Below are positions 34,920 through 43,925 of a stretch of 64,000 nt of DNA, one piece after another. The position numbers and the translations under genes are program-made. This DNA comes from Flavobacterium rhamnosiphilum (GTDB lineage Bacteria; Bacteroidota; Bacteroidia; Flavobacteriales; Flavobacteriaceae). A model generated the notes under the pieces. The model saw only the letters and a list, made by a program, of their open reading frames with translations. It was not told the DNA's origin and ran no database searches. Numbering within the stretch: position 1 is the first letter of the stretch; each line of letters starts with the position of its first letter. The stretch covers positions 186,001 through 250,000 of the forward strand of contig NZ_SMLG01000006.1 in the NCBI RefSeq assembly GCF_004349195.1, in the 5' to 3' direction.

Positions 34920-36284
34920 TTAGATTGTCATTGAAAATAATTCGGTTTCCGGTGCTTTTCTTTTCAAACGTAAATCGAATGCCATGCAAATATTACGAAC
35001 ATAAGGTTTTCCTTTTTCTGTAACCTCAATGCTATTGTCTTTAATGAGTACTAATCCATCATTTTCCATTTCTTTCAATTGAAGTATAACGTCTGGAATT
35101 TCATTGAAATAACCCTCTTTGTTTTCCCAGGAAGTTTCAAATTGACACATTAAATTCAGAATGTGTTTTCTGATGATAAGGTCTTCAGTAGTCAGTAAAT
35201 GCCCTCTGAAAACTGGTAATTTATTCCATTCTAATACTTGATAATAATCTTCCAGATTTTTTACATTCTGTGCAAAACTATACCAACTGTCACTGATGGA
35301 AGAAACTCCCAATCCAATCATCAATTGTGTTTTTGAAGAGCTGTAACCCATGAAATTACGGTGTAGTTTACCGTTTTGAAAAGCCTCATGCAGACTGTCT
35401 GTTTTCAACGCAAAATGATCCATTCCTATTTCATGATACCCGTTTTCGTACAATAATTTTTTACCGGTTTCATACAGCATTCTCTTTTTATCATCTTTTG
35501 GAATGTCTTCGTCATTAAAACCGCGTTGTCCATTTCCCTTAATCCAAGGAACGTGTGCGTAACTATAAAATGCCAATCGGTCGGGCTGTAATGATTTTGT
35601 TTTCTCAATCGTGTCGATAATATCCTCTATTTCCTGAAACGGTAATCCAAAAATAATATCATGTCCAATTGAAGTATATCCAATTTCTCTGGCCCAGAAC
35701 GTAACTTTTGCCACATTATGAAAAGGCTGCAAACGGTGAATTGCTTTTTGTACTTTCTCTGAATAATCCTGAACACCAAAACTCACTCTTCTAAAACCTA
35801 AATCGTAAAGCTTTTGCAAATGTTCGTGCGAAGTGTTATTCGGATGACCTTCAAAACTAAACTCATGATCTTTGGCTTTATTGGCATGAACAAAAATACC
35901 ATTTATTAAATCCTCTAAATTTTTAGTAGAAAAAAATGTGGGAGTTCCACCACCCAAATGAATCTCTTTTATAGTTGGTTTTTCTCCAAGAATTTTACAA
36001 TATAATGTCCATTCTTTTAAAACGGCCTCTATATACGGATTTTCAACGCCATGATTTTTGGTAATACGCTTGTTACAGCCACAAAAAGTGCATAAGCTTT
36101 CGCAAAAAGGCAAATGGATATATAAACTGATACCTTCTGAAGAATTACTTTCTATAAATGATTTCTTTAGTGTTTCGGCCCAAATCTCATCTGAAAAATC
36201 AGTTTCATCCCAATAGGGAACCGTTGGATAACTGGTGTATCTGGGGCCTGGAACATTGTATTTTTGAATTAAAGAATTTTTCAT
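34920..36284 (-). CDS. hemN: Oxygen-independent coproporphyrinogen III oxidase
   Basis: Radical-SAM enzyme of haem synthesis that decarboxylates coproporphyrinogen III without oxygen. YTSYPTVPYWDE (about residues 16-27) is the HemN opening. LPFCESLCTFCGCNK (about 58-72) is the CxxxCxxC-type cluster motif with the extra Cys of HemN. IHLGGGTPTFFS and RVSFGVQDYSEKVQ follow. At 454 aa it is the full-length form and not the shorter HemW. Its promoter carries a palindrome at 36337-36350 like that of the oxidase genes, which fits induction when oxygen is low. Confidence 0.95.
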   Translation of the reverse strand: MKNSLIQKYNVPGPRYTSYPTVPYWDETDFSDEIWAETLKKSFIESNSSEGISLYIHLPFCESLCTFCGCNKRITKNHGVENPYIEAVLKEWTLYCKILGEKPTIKEIHLGGGTPTFFSTKNLEDLINGIFVHANKAKDHEFSFEGHPNNTSHEHLQKLYDLGFRRVSFGVQDYSEKVQKAIHRLQPFHNVAKVTFWAREIGYTSIGHDIIFGLPFQEIEDIIDTIEKTKSLQPDRLAFYSYAHVPWIKGNGQRGFNDEDIPKDDKKRMLYETGKKLLYENGYHEIGMDHFALKTDSLHEAFQNGKLHRNFMGYSSSKTQLMIGLGVSSISDSWYSFAQNVKNLEDYYQVLEWNKLPVFRGHLLTTEDLIIRKHILNLMCQFETSWENKEGYFNEIPDVILQLKEMENDGLVLIKDNSIEVTEKGKPYVRNICMAFDLRLKRKAPETELFSMTI

Positions 36285-36306
36285 AACGGAGTCATTTAAT
36301 ATTAAT

Positions 36307-36314
36307 CAAAAGTA
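36307..36314 (-). promoter_or_regulatory. -7 promoter element of hemN
   Basis: Reads TACTTTTG on the minus strand, 22 bp downstream of the palindrome and 22 bp upstream of the hemN ATG. Confidence 0.65.
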
Positions 36315-36336
36315 GAACGACTGCTTAAATATTAAA

Positions 36337-36350
36337 ATGATAATTATCAT
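36337..36350. promoter_or_regulatory. Fnr-like operator upstream of hemN
   Basis: Perfect palindrome ATGAT-AATT-ATCAT. The 22-bp gap to the -7 element is identical to that at ccoI and ccoS. Confidence 0.78.
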
Positions 36351-36375
36351 ATTGAAAAAAACCTTTCACAAAAAA

Positions 36376-36398
36376 AAAGAGGCTCCAAAAGCCTCTTT
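36376..36398. terminator. Terminator after the 158-aa hypothetical gene
   Basis: Stem AAAGAGGC/GCCTCTTT with A- and T-tracts, lying between the minus-strand gene end at 36418 and the hemN promoter. Confidence 0.8.
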
Positions 36399-36417
36399 TA
36401 CAGAACATATCAATTAC

Positions 36418-36894
36418 TTAAACGGTGATGCAATCCTGAATCATTTTTGCCCATTTTTTGGCTAGTTGATGATCCTCATACAAACAAACTTGACCAATTT
36501 GGTCATTCTCAATTTTGTAAAATGGAATAAATACTGCTTTTTTACCTTCTTTGTATTGAAATTCGAATTCAATTTTTAGAATTGTATCACTATTATTCTC
36601 TGTTGTTGGAACCAGTTTGCAGGATTGAACCGTATTTAAGTCTACAAAAGAAACAACTTCTTCCTTTGCATTAAAATCTATCAAAAGAAAACCTTTGTTT
36701 TTTTCGTCTAATGCCAAGACTTTTTTATTTTGTGTTTCGGTTAATTCAAAATTAAAGCGATTGTTTTGACTAAACTTTGTTTTTATGATTTTGATTTTTG
36801 TTTTGTTAATCGAATTTGATCGAATCACATAAAAAAGAGGAATAGCGATTATTAAAGTTAGTATAAGGCCAATTATTGTTACGGATGTATCCAT
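36418..36894 (-). CDS. Hypothetical membrane-anchored protein
   Basis: I do not recognise a family. The 158-aa protein has one N-terminal helix, TIIGLILTLIIAIPLFYVI (about residues 6-24). A basic, beta-rich cytoplasmic part follows, with KVLALDEKNKGFLLIDFNAKEEVVSFVDLNTVQSC. That part looks like a small PH-like or WD-like fold but has no catalytic motif. It ends with QLAKKWAKMIQDCI. It stands between hemN and another small gene on the same strand, and its own terminator follows it. Confidence 0.7.
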   Translation of the reverse strand: MDTSVTIIGLILTLIIAIPLFYVIRSNSINKTKIKIIKTKFSQNNRFNFELTETQNKKVLALDEKNKGFLLIDFNAKEEVVSFVDLNTVQSCKLVPTTENNSDTILKIEFEFQYKEGKKAVFIPFYKIENDQIGQVCLYEDHQLAKKWAKMIQDCITV

Positions 36895-36993
36895 TTTTTT
36901 ATTTTTTAGTTATTTGTAAAGCATGATAATTTGAACCGAAACCAAAGGAATCAATTCAAAAGGGAAGATAAGTTTCGAAATCAGTGCTTCAAA

Positions 36994-37341
36994 TCACCAA
37001 AAAAAATGGAAAGGAAAGAGTAGGAGCGAAACCATCTCACATCGATTGATGTCTTGTTTCGCGAAACGAATAAAGAATGTGCTAATTTTAAAATCCGGAA
37101 TTGCAATCAGAAAATTTGCTAGATATTTTACAATGCTGTAATCCGGAGTTTTATGATAGGAAGTAAATGTGTTACTTACTTGCGGTTGTATAAAATCTGA
37201 AGAATAAATGCTGCTAACAGAAACCGAAGAACTGGATTTTTCTGATTGAGTGGTATGAATAGGAGTTTCATTTGCACTAAAGGCAAATAAAAAAGCTATT
37301 AAAAGCCCAATAAAAACAAGTGTTTTTCGAAACCAATTCAT
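36994..37341 (-). CDS. Hypothetical small protein with N-terminal signal or membrane helix
   Basis: Weakly supported 115-aa gene. The start MNWFRKTLVFIGLLIAFLFAFSANE looks like a signal peptide. A Ser-rich stretch (residues 33-47) and a hydrophobic segment near 75-86 follow, with no known motif. A -7 like element reading TAGATTTG on the minus strand lies at 37346-37353, only 4 bp before the ATG. The mRNA would then be almost leaderless, or the real start lies further in. Confidence 0.5.
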   Translation of the reverse strand: MNWFRKTLVFIGLLIAFLFAFSANETPIHTTQSEKSSSSVSVSSIYSSDFIQPQVSNTFTSYHKTPDYSIVKYLANFLIAIPDFKISTFFIRFAKQDINRCEMVSLLLFPFHFFW

Positions 37342-37434
37342 TTTGCAAATCTAAAATTAGTCACTCGATTTATATAATTTTTTCTAATAAATGAAAGTTA
37401 AAGTTTAGCGTTAGATAGGTTTTCTCCATAAAAA

Positions 37435-37461
37435 AACCTCGAACTATTTAAGATCGAGGTT
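37435..37461. terminator. Terminator after the DUF349 gene
   Basis: Stem AACCTCGA/TCGAGGTT flanked by an A-tract at 37430-37436, which is the T-tract on the minus strand. Confidence 0.85.
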
Positions 37462-37485
37462 TCTATTTTTAACGATTACTGAAAT

Positions 37486-39510
37486 TTACTGTTGGTTTAA
37501 ATTTCTCAATTGTTTTAATTTTTCTTTCCAAACATCAAGGCTTTCCTTGTGGATAGCAATGTTTTTACGAACTTCTAATACGATAGAATTTTCTTTTTTT
37601 GCATTTCGGGTGTTAGTAAAGAATTGAATGTTATTTTCCAATTGGAAAATTTCATTTTGAACTTCGTCAATTTTACGCATTAGGAAAATCTTTTCGTTAT
37701 CCAGTTTTCGAGTGTCATTACTTTCAGACAAATGATCCATTCTATTAGCAAAACGCATCATATCAGTATCTTTTTTACTCAAACTCAATTTTTCAAAAAG
37801 AGCATCCAGGATTTTATTAAATTTTCCTTCAATATGTCTTCTTGGGAAAGGTACTTTTCCGAAGTTTTTCCAGGTTTCGATATGCAATTTGATAGCATCC
37901 AAATCTGTTTTGTGATCTCCGGTCAACTGAAATTCTCTCAACGTTTCCAAGTAGGCTTTTTTATTATCAAAAGCTTCCACTTCTTCACCGTTTTCCTCAT
38001 TCTTTTGCTCTTTTAACTTGTCAAAATAATGGTTACAGGCATCTTTAAACTCTTTCCAGATTTTATCCGAATATTTTCTTGGCACATGTCCTATCTGTTT
38101 CCACTCATCCTGAATTTGTTTCATGATCGGTGTGGTAGCAGCAAAATCAAGGCTTTTTTGCAATTCTTTGGCTTTGGCTACAAGAGCCGTTTTTTTGCTT
38201 AAATTGTCGTTTTGATCTTTTTTAATGTCTTTGTAAAATGAATTTTTGAAAGAATTAAAATTTCTGACAGCAGTTTTAAAACTAGCCCAAGTTTCTTCAT
38301 TCACATCCGATGGCACTTTTCCGGCAGAGAAGAAAGCAGTACGCAACGCTTCCACTTTTTCTATTTGAGCGAGCCATTGTGTATGCGCATTTACTTTTTC
38401 GGTAGCCAAAACTTCAATTTTGGCAATAATTTCTTTTTTCTTTTCTAAATTCTCAAGTTCCGTTCCTCTTTGATTTTCGAACAAAACTTCGCGTTTATCA
38501 TGCATTTGTTTGGTCAGATCGCTAAACTTGTTCCAAATTGCATCACGGTGTTCTCTAGCAACAGGACCAATGTCTTCTTTCCAAATTCTATGTAAATCCT
38601 GCAGTTCTCTGAACGCTTTGTTAATATCGGCTTCATTCACCAATTCTTCAACACGCGCTACAATTTTTTGTTTTTGCTCTAAATTATGTTTGAAATCTAA
38701 ATCTCTGGCTTCTCGGTCTAAATGCAGATAATCATAGAAATTTTCCACATGAAAATGGAAATTGTTCCAAACGTGGTTGTACTTGTCTTTTGGAATTGGC
38801 CCGGCAGTTTTCCATCGTTCTCTTAAATCATTAAAATGTTTTAAAGTGTCTTTGATGTTTTCCTGTGGGTTAATCAACTCTTTCAATTCCTCAACAATAG
38901 CCAAACGGTTTTCTAAATTCGTTTTTAGATTCGTTTGTAAGCTCTTGAAATGGGTATTTTTGGTATCTCTAAAAAGAGAATAATATTTATCAAAATTTGT
39001 TTTTAGTGGAGAATGATATTGAAAATCTTCGTTTGGATCTTGATTTTCGGCTAAGAACTCCTCTTTTTTCTCTTCAATAAGGTGGTTGTATTTAGCCAAA
39101 AATGCTTTTTTGATTTCTTCAATATGTTCCTTAAATGACATTACTTTTTCATTGGAAACTAAACTTTTCAGTTCGTCTACCAGTGCTTCAAGTGATAATG
39201 TATCATAATCCTGCATTGGAATTTCATGACGTTCCTTCAACGTTTCATCCTCGCTTTCGGCAGCATTTGTTTCGGCAATAGCATCTAGTACAGTCTGGTT
39301 TTCAGTCTCTATAATAGGTTCAGTGCCTAACAATTCTTCATCATTAAGAGTTGCTACATTGTCTTCTGCAGGAATCGTAGTAACGCTGTCACTAGTTTCC
39401 GCTACAGTTTCCGTTTCCAAAACTTCTGGTTCTAATGGAGTAGATTCAACAGAATTGTGTTCTAAATTTCCATCTGCTTCAAGCAGGTTATCATTCTTTT
39501 CTTCTAACAT
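37486..39510 (-). CDS. DUF349 repeat protein
   Basis: Long, highly charged helical protein with several DUF349 units. Repeats of the type LRERWKTAGPIPKDKYNHVWNNF recur: LHRIWKEDIGPVAREHRDAIWNKF, IQDEWKQIGHVPRKYSDKIWKEF and IETWKNFGKVPFPRRHIEGKF. The first about 110 residues are acidic and low-complexity, and the C-terminal about 60 residues are a coiled coil. The function in Bacteroidota is not established. The ATG at 39510 (MLEEKNDNLL) is preferred to the frame start at 39579, because a -7 like sequence at about 39547-39554 lies between them. Confidence 0.85.
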   Translation of the reverse strand: MLEEKNDNLLEADGNLEHNSVESTPLEPEVLETETVAETSDSVTTIPAEDNVATLNDEELLGTEPIIETENQTVLDAIAETNAAESEDETLKERHEIPMQDYDTLSLEALVDELKSLVSNEKVMSFKEHIEEIKKAFLAKYNHLIEEKKEEFLAENQDPNEDFQYHSPLKTNFDKYYSLFRDTKNTHFKSLQTNLKTNLENRLAIVEELKELINPQENIKDTLKHFNDLRERWKTAGPIPKDKYNHVWNNFHFHVENFYDYLHLDREARDLDFKHNLEQKQKIVARVEELVNEADINKAFRELQDLHRIWKEDIGPVAREHRDAIWNKFSDLTKQMHDKREVLFENQRGTELENLEKKKEIIAKIEVLATEKVNAHTQWLAQIEKVEALRTAFFSAGKVPSDVNEETWASFKTAVRNFNSFKNSFYKDIKKDQNDNLSKKTALVAKAKELQKSLDFAATTPIMKQIQDEWKQIGHVPRKYSDKIWKEFKDACNHYFDKLKEQKNEENGEEVEAFDNKKAYLETLREFQLTGDHKTDLDAIKLHIETWKNFGKVPFPRRHIEGKFNKILDALFEKLSLSKKDTDMMRFANRMDHLSESNDTRKLDNEKIFLMRKIDEVQNEIFQLENNIQFFTNTRNAKKENSIVLEVRKNIAIHKESLDVWKEKLKQLRNLNQQ

Positions 39511-39630
39511 TTTTTCAATGTGTAAGGTTTCTATTTTTTTATCGAACACGAAAGATAGTAAAGGAGCATGAAATTTCAAAATAAATCCTTTATTTATAGT
39601 CGTTTTAGGTTAGGTAACAGTTTTTTTTGA

Positions 39631-39712
39631 AGCAATTTCCTGCTGTTAGCTATATCTTTTTTGTTCGCCAAAAAGGCGAACAAAAAAGGATGCAGCTGCC
39701 ATCAGGGCTAGG
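39631..39712. repeat. Dispersed intergenic element, copy 1, with variable hairpin core
   Basis: The left end reads AGCAATTTCCTGCTGTTAGC and the right end ATCAGGGCTAGG. The core is a 13-bp perfect stem TTTTTTGTTCGCC/GGCGAACAAAAAA (39657-39687). A copy with matching ends in the opposite orientation lies at 51815-51890. Confidence 0.7.
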
Positions 39713-39857
39713 GTTTTTGGGGATGTAATTGTGAGTTTTTATTGATGAGAATGTTTTTTTGTATTTATGGAAGAGGAAAGAATTTTAGTCATTACATTTT
39801 TAGGCTAAATAACACAAGCTTAAAAAAAAAACAAAAGGCTACAAACGTTGGTATGAA

Positions 39858-39865
39858 TAACTTTG
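39858..39865 (+). promoter_or_regulatory. Probable pre-crRNA promoter (-7 element)
   Basis: Reads TAACTTTG, a full match to the Bacteroidota -7 consensus. It lies 32 bp before the degenerate first repeat and points into the array, in the direction required by the tracrRNA anti-repeat. Confidence 0.55.
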
Positions 39866-39897
39866 CCTTACTGTTTTTTAATTTTTAGAAGCGTTCT

Positions 39898-42370
39898 GAA
39901 TATTCATAAATTCAAAATTGTATTTTAGCTTATAATTCCCAACACGGTTAACATCAACCGCATCGCTAACATAGTTGTGAATTGCTTTCAAAATTGTATT
40001 TTAGCTTATAATTCCCAACCAATATAATTTCAGCTTTTGGGTGAATTTGTTGTGAATTGCTTTCAAAATTGTATTTTAGCTTATAATTCCCAACGATTTT
40101 GAGTATGGCTAAAGGCGATTTATGTTGTGAATTGCTTTCAAAATTGTATTTTAGCTTATAATTCCCAACGACAGCAGTGTAACACCTAACGCGATAAGTG
40201 TTGTGAATTGCTTTCAAAATTGTATTTTAGCTTATAATTCCCAACGTTTACGAAATAAACATCACTTATTCTGGCGTTGTGAATTGCTTTCAAAATTGTA
40301 TTTTAGCTTATAATTCCCAACCGGAAATATGTTTTGGACTGTCCTTTTCCTGTTGTGAATTGCTTTCAAAATTGTATTTTAGCTTATAATTCCCAACGGG
40401 GACAGTTGGAGCCGATGGAAAGAATAGGTTGTGAATTGCTTTCAAAATTGTATTTTAGCTTATAATTCCCAACAAGAAAAGCCAAACAAGCAGCTACAGA
40501 TGCGTTGTGAATTGCTTTCAAAATTGTATTTTAGCTTATAATTCCCAACCGCACCATTTCTTGCAGTGATGGACAACATGTTGTGAATTGCTTTCAAAAT
40601 TGTATTTTAGCTTATAATTCCCAACTGGAAAACGATGCAAGCGTACCGTTAAGTTGTTGTGAATTGCTTTCAAAATTGTATTTTAGCTTATAATTCCCAA
40701 CCTTACCAATGCTATTTTCGATGCAAAAATTGTTGTGAATTGCTTTCAAAATTGTATTTTAGCTTATAATTCCCAACAAATTATCTGGAGCAAGAACCAT
40801 CAAAGCGTTGTGAATTGCTTTCAAAATTGTATTTTAGCTTATAATTCCCAACTTTGAGTTGGTTAAAAAGCTACTGGGAAGTGTTGTGAATTGCTTTCAA
40901 AATTGTATTTTAGCTTATAATTCCCAACAATCTAAGAACGAAAGCTAATCCAGCAACTGTTGTGAATTGCTTTCAAAATTGTATTTTAGCTTATAATTCC
41001 CAACACACTTGATATTAATGCTACCATTCAACATGTTGTGAATTGCTTTCAAAATTGTATTTTAGCTTATAATTCCCAACGATTGGCTCGATGGGTTCTA
41101 CATTCAAATAGTTGTGAATTGCTTTCAAAATTGTATTTTAGCTTATAATTCCCAACACACTTGATATTAATGCTACCATTCAACATGTTGTGAATTGCTT
41201 TCAAAATTGTATTTTAGCTTATAATTCCCAACGTAACAAAATATGTTCTATTTATAATCAGTGTTGTGAATTGCTTTCAAAATTGTATTTTAGCTTATAA
41301 TTCCCAACAAAAGAATAATATACAATAACACTTTAACTGTTGTGAATTGCTTTCAAAATTGTATTTTAGCTTATAATTCCCAACTTTTATTTCTTTTGCC
41401 GAATACCAGTTACTGTTGTGAATTGCTTTCAAAATTGTATTTTAGCTTATAATTCCCAACAATGAACCACATCACCCAACGGAACCAATTGTTGTGAATT
41501 GCTTTCAAAATTGTATTTTAGCTTATAATTCCCAACCGGAGTGGTTAACCGGTGATTGAGCAGTTTGTTGTGAATTGCTTTCAAAATTGTATTTTAGCTT
41601 ATAATTCCCAACACAAAAAAAAATATTCCTTATGGAATGGTTGTTGTGAATTGCTTTCAAAATTGTATTTTAGCTTATAATTCCCAACTCTTATTATATT
41701 TAAAGGCATAAACCAATGTTGTGAATTGCTTTCAAAATTGTATTTTAGCTTATAATTCCCAACTTTTATTTCTTTTGCCGAATACCAGTTACTGTTGTGA
41801 ATTGCTTTCAAAATTGTATTTTAGCTTATAATTCCCAACAATGAACCACATCACCCAACGGAACCAATTGTTGTGAATTGCTTTCAAAATTGTATTTTAG
41901 CTTATAATTCCCAACCGGAGTGGTTAACCGGTGATTGAGCAGTTTGTTGTGAATTGCTTTCAAAATTGTATTTTAGCTTATAATTCCCAACACAAAAAAA
42001 AATATTCCTTATGGAATGGTTGTTGTGAATTGCTTTCAAAATTGTATTTTAGCTTATAATTCCCAACAATCATTTCGAATCATAACGCAGCGGGCAGTTG
42101 TGAATTGCTTTCAAAATTGTATTTTAGCTTATAATTCCCAACGGATCATTATAAGCGTATGATTGTCGACATGTTGTGAATTGCTTTCAAAATTGTATTT
42201 TAGCTTATAATTCCCAACTTGCGCTCAAATATTAATTGATGCGGGGATGTTGTGAATTGCTTTCAAAATTGTATTTTAGCTTATAATTCCCAACACTACA
42301 TCCTGAATTGCGCAAAGATCCATTGTTGTGAATTGCTTTCAAAATTGTATTTTAGCTTATAATTCCCAAC
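39898..42370 (+). CRISPR. Type II-C CRISPR array, 33 repeats and 32 spacers
   Basis: The repeats are 46 bp, beginning GTTGTGAATTGCTTTC and ending TATAATTCCCAAC, and spacers are 29-30 bp. All repeats are identical except the leftmost (39898-39943), whose first about 14 bases are degenerate, which marks the old end. The new end adjoins cas2. The tracrRNA anti-repeat pairs with the repeat's 5' half as read on the plus strand, so crRNAs are made rightwards. Counting from the left, spacer 17 repeats spacer 15, and spacers 25-28 repeat spacers 20-23, leaving 27 distinct spacers. Confidence 0.98.
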
Positions 42371-42487
42371 ATACCTCGATTTAATCGATTGATATGTTGG
42401 TAGTTATGAGTTTATTTTGAAATCGAAAAGAAGTGATGTTTGCGTGTTGTTGTACAGGGAGTTATACTTTTTTCTCATCCTATGAGA
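42371..42487. promoter_or_regulatory. CRISPR leader-side region between last repeat and cas2
   Basis: A 117-bp AT-rich stretch follows the last intact repeat and carries the small palindrome CGATTTAATCG just after it. By position next to the undegraded end and cas1-cas2, this is the probable integration leader. No promoter into the array is obvious here. Confidence 0.5.
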
Positions 42488-42835
42488 CTAAAATAATTCC
42501 AGTTGTTGTGAAGGTTTGTCTGTTTCTACGAGTTTTTTTCCATAAAAAAGTTCCATCATCCCAAATTGTTTATCGGTTATTTGCATGACGCCAATTTTGC
42601 CGTGTTCGGGTAAGTTGTTCTTTATTCTTTTGGTGTGTACTTCAGCATTTTCCCTGCTGGCACAAAATCGCATATAGATGGAGAATTGAAACATAGAAAA
42701 TCCATCGTCTAATAATTTCTTTCTGAAAGAAGAAGCTATTTTACGTTCCTTTCGGGTTTCGGTGGGCAGGTCAAAAAATACTAATATCCACAAACTTCTA
42801 TATTGGTTTAAACGGGTGTAATGTTCGTCATACAT
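42488..42835 (-). CDS. cas2: CRISPR-associated endoribonuclease-like Cas2
   Basis: Structural partner of Cas1 in spacer integration. With the start at 42835 it is 115 aa: [31 protein letters not shown]. The beta-alpha ferredoxin fold's first strand ends in FFDLPT, where the family's Asp is found. The C-terminus [18 protein letters not shown] is typical of type II Cas2. The longer frame from 42871 would add a tail that overlaps cas1 deeply. The chosen ATG overlaps the cas1 stop codon by 8 bp, a usual coupled arrangement. Confidence 0.95.
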   Translation of the reverse strand: MYDEHYTRLNQYRSLWILVFFDLPTETRKERKIASSFRKKLLDDGFSMFQFSIYMRFCASRENAEVHTKRIKNNLPEHGKIGVMQITDKQFGMMELFYGKKLVETDKPSQQLELF

Positions 42836-43724
42836 AAACGGGGTATAAAATTTTTCTGGATTTTCCCTCAAAGCATTCGTGTAAAGAATGTGTTGTTCGG
42901 CTCATCGCCACCATCAACGGACTATTTTTTCCGTCAATAAAAACATCTATGGTGGTAATACTCAATAATTGTTTTTTGATGTCAATAGTCAATTCTTCAT
43001 ACGAATCTTCGGTTTCCATAATATGGGATACAATCAAATCCACATACGGGCGATAGGGTTCCATAATATCATCGGCAAGGCAATAGGCATTGTATTTGTT
43101 GCGATGGAAGATACCCAAAGTAGGCAGCATTCCGGAACTGACAATAGCCCTTGCGGTAATGGCTCGCAAAATAGCATAGCCATAATTCAATAAATTATTG
43201 GGAGGAATTCCTTTTTGTCCTCGGGTGAAATCTTCTACCGTGATGAGGTTTTGCCAATAATAAACCGCTGCTCTCGCCTCGTGATTGAGTGCATCGCCCG
43301 AGGTGACCTCTTTTGCCCAAAGTTCCATTTTTCGCATCGGGATTCCTTTCTCTTTGAGTAATCCTGCTTGGTTCATAATTTTGGAACTGATGGTTTGCTG
43401 CCACAAATTCTTTTTGAGTGGGGCAGAAGCATTAATTTGATTTCTAAACCGTTCCGATTGTTCTGTATGCCCGTTCAAGGGCATCAACAAGCCAATAGGC
43501 AAATGCTGTTGGTCGCAATTGATTAACGCCACGTTGTTATGGGTCAGTTTTTCCAGCAAACCATTGGTAATGGTGATTTGTTGGTTTTCCAAAACGATAA
43601 CTCCAATATCTTCAATAGCCACAGTTTTAGTCTCTTGTTCCTTGTCTGGATAAGAGATAACTATTTGTTCGTTTTTGGTGCTTAAATAAGCGGGATTGCC
43701 AAAGAAAAGGGTTCGTTTTATCAT
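42828..43724 (-). CDS. cas1: CRISPR-associated integrase Cas1 (type II)
   Basis: Integrase that inserts new spacers at the leader end. It has 298 aa from [20 protein letters not shown]. The C-terminal helical domain has AAVYYWQNL with the catalytic Glu/Asn region, then [50 protein letters not shown], with the metal-binding His and Asp. The frame is open to 43742, but a -7 element at 43740-43747 and the match to the remnant at 44645 both fix the start at 43724. It is separated from cas9 by a REP/RAYT insertion and seems to have its own promoter. Confidence 0.97.
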   Translation of the reverse strand: MIKRTLFFGNPAYLSTKNEQIVISYPDKEQETKTVAIEDIGVIVLENQQITITNGLLEKLTHNNVALINCDQQHLPIGLLMPLNGHTEQSERFRNQINASAPLKKNLWQQTISSKIMNQAGLLKEKGIPMRKMELWAKEVTSGDALNHEARAAVYYWQNLITVEDFTRGQKGIPPNNLLNYGYAILRAITARAIVSSGMLPTLGIFHRNKYNAYCLADDIMEPYRPYVDLIVSHIMETEDSYEELTIDIKKQLLSITTIDVFIDGKNSPLMVAMSRTTHSLHECFEGKSRKILYPVYV

Positions 43725-43739
43725 TCTTTTTTGGATTTG

Positions 43740-43747
43740 CAAATTTA
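43740..43747 (-). promoter_or_regulatory. -7 element for a separate cas1-cas2 transcript
   Basis: Reads TAAATTTG on the minus strand, 15 bp before the cas1 ATG. It would restore transcription of cas1-cas2 after separation from cas9. Confidence 0.5.
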
Positions 43748-43820
43748 TAATTAGCTGTTTATAAATAAAAATACTTCACTAAAACATTAGGCTAAAACCT
43801 TTTAAATTCGTTTTTTTGTT

Positions 43821-43849
43821 GAATGGGCTAAAGCCCAATCCTATTGAAT
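43821..43849. repeat. REP-like 29-bp direct repeat, copy 1
   Basis: Contains the palindrome GGGCTAAAGCCC followed by AATCCTATTGAAT. An identical 29-bp copy in the same orientation lies at 44531-44559. The two bracket the RAYT gene. Confidence 0.85.
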
Positions 43850-43870
43850 CCTATAACTTTTGAATTGCCT

Positions 43871-43890
43871 CCAGCTTTAGCTGGAGGGGG
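43871..43890. repeat. REP-like palindrome of the RAYT element, left side
   Basis: CCTCCAGCTTTAGCTGGAGG, a near-perfect 20-bp palindrome. The same palindrome recurs at about 44429-44450 on the other side of the transposase-like gene, where a partial second copy precedes it. Confidence 0.8.
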
Positions 43891-43925
43891 GATATGATAA
43901 TAATGTAAATGGCTTTAGCCAAATT

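Larger units (their letters stand above)
39511..39897. other. Intergenic region between the DUF349 gene and the CRISPR array
   Basis: The region holds a minus-strand -7 like site near 39547-39554, the dispersed element at 39631-39712, and a plus-strand -7 element at 39858-39865 that faces the CRISPR array. No further coding frame of credible composition was seen. Confidence 0.6.

Noticed and set aside
39966-41811. Open frames across the CRISPR array that encode repeated HN-type peptides
   Set aside because: They are translations of the 46-bp repeats and change with every spacer. No start signal or codon bias supports them.
39898-42370. TATAAT inside every repeat as a promoter for each crRNA
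   Set aside because: This matches E. coli sigma-70, but Bacteroidota sigma uses TAnnTTTG. The nearest repeat sequence (TATTTTAG) has a mismatch, so I did not call repeat-embedded promoters.
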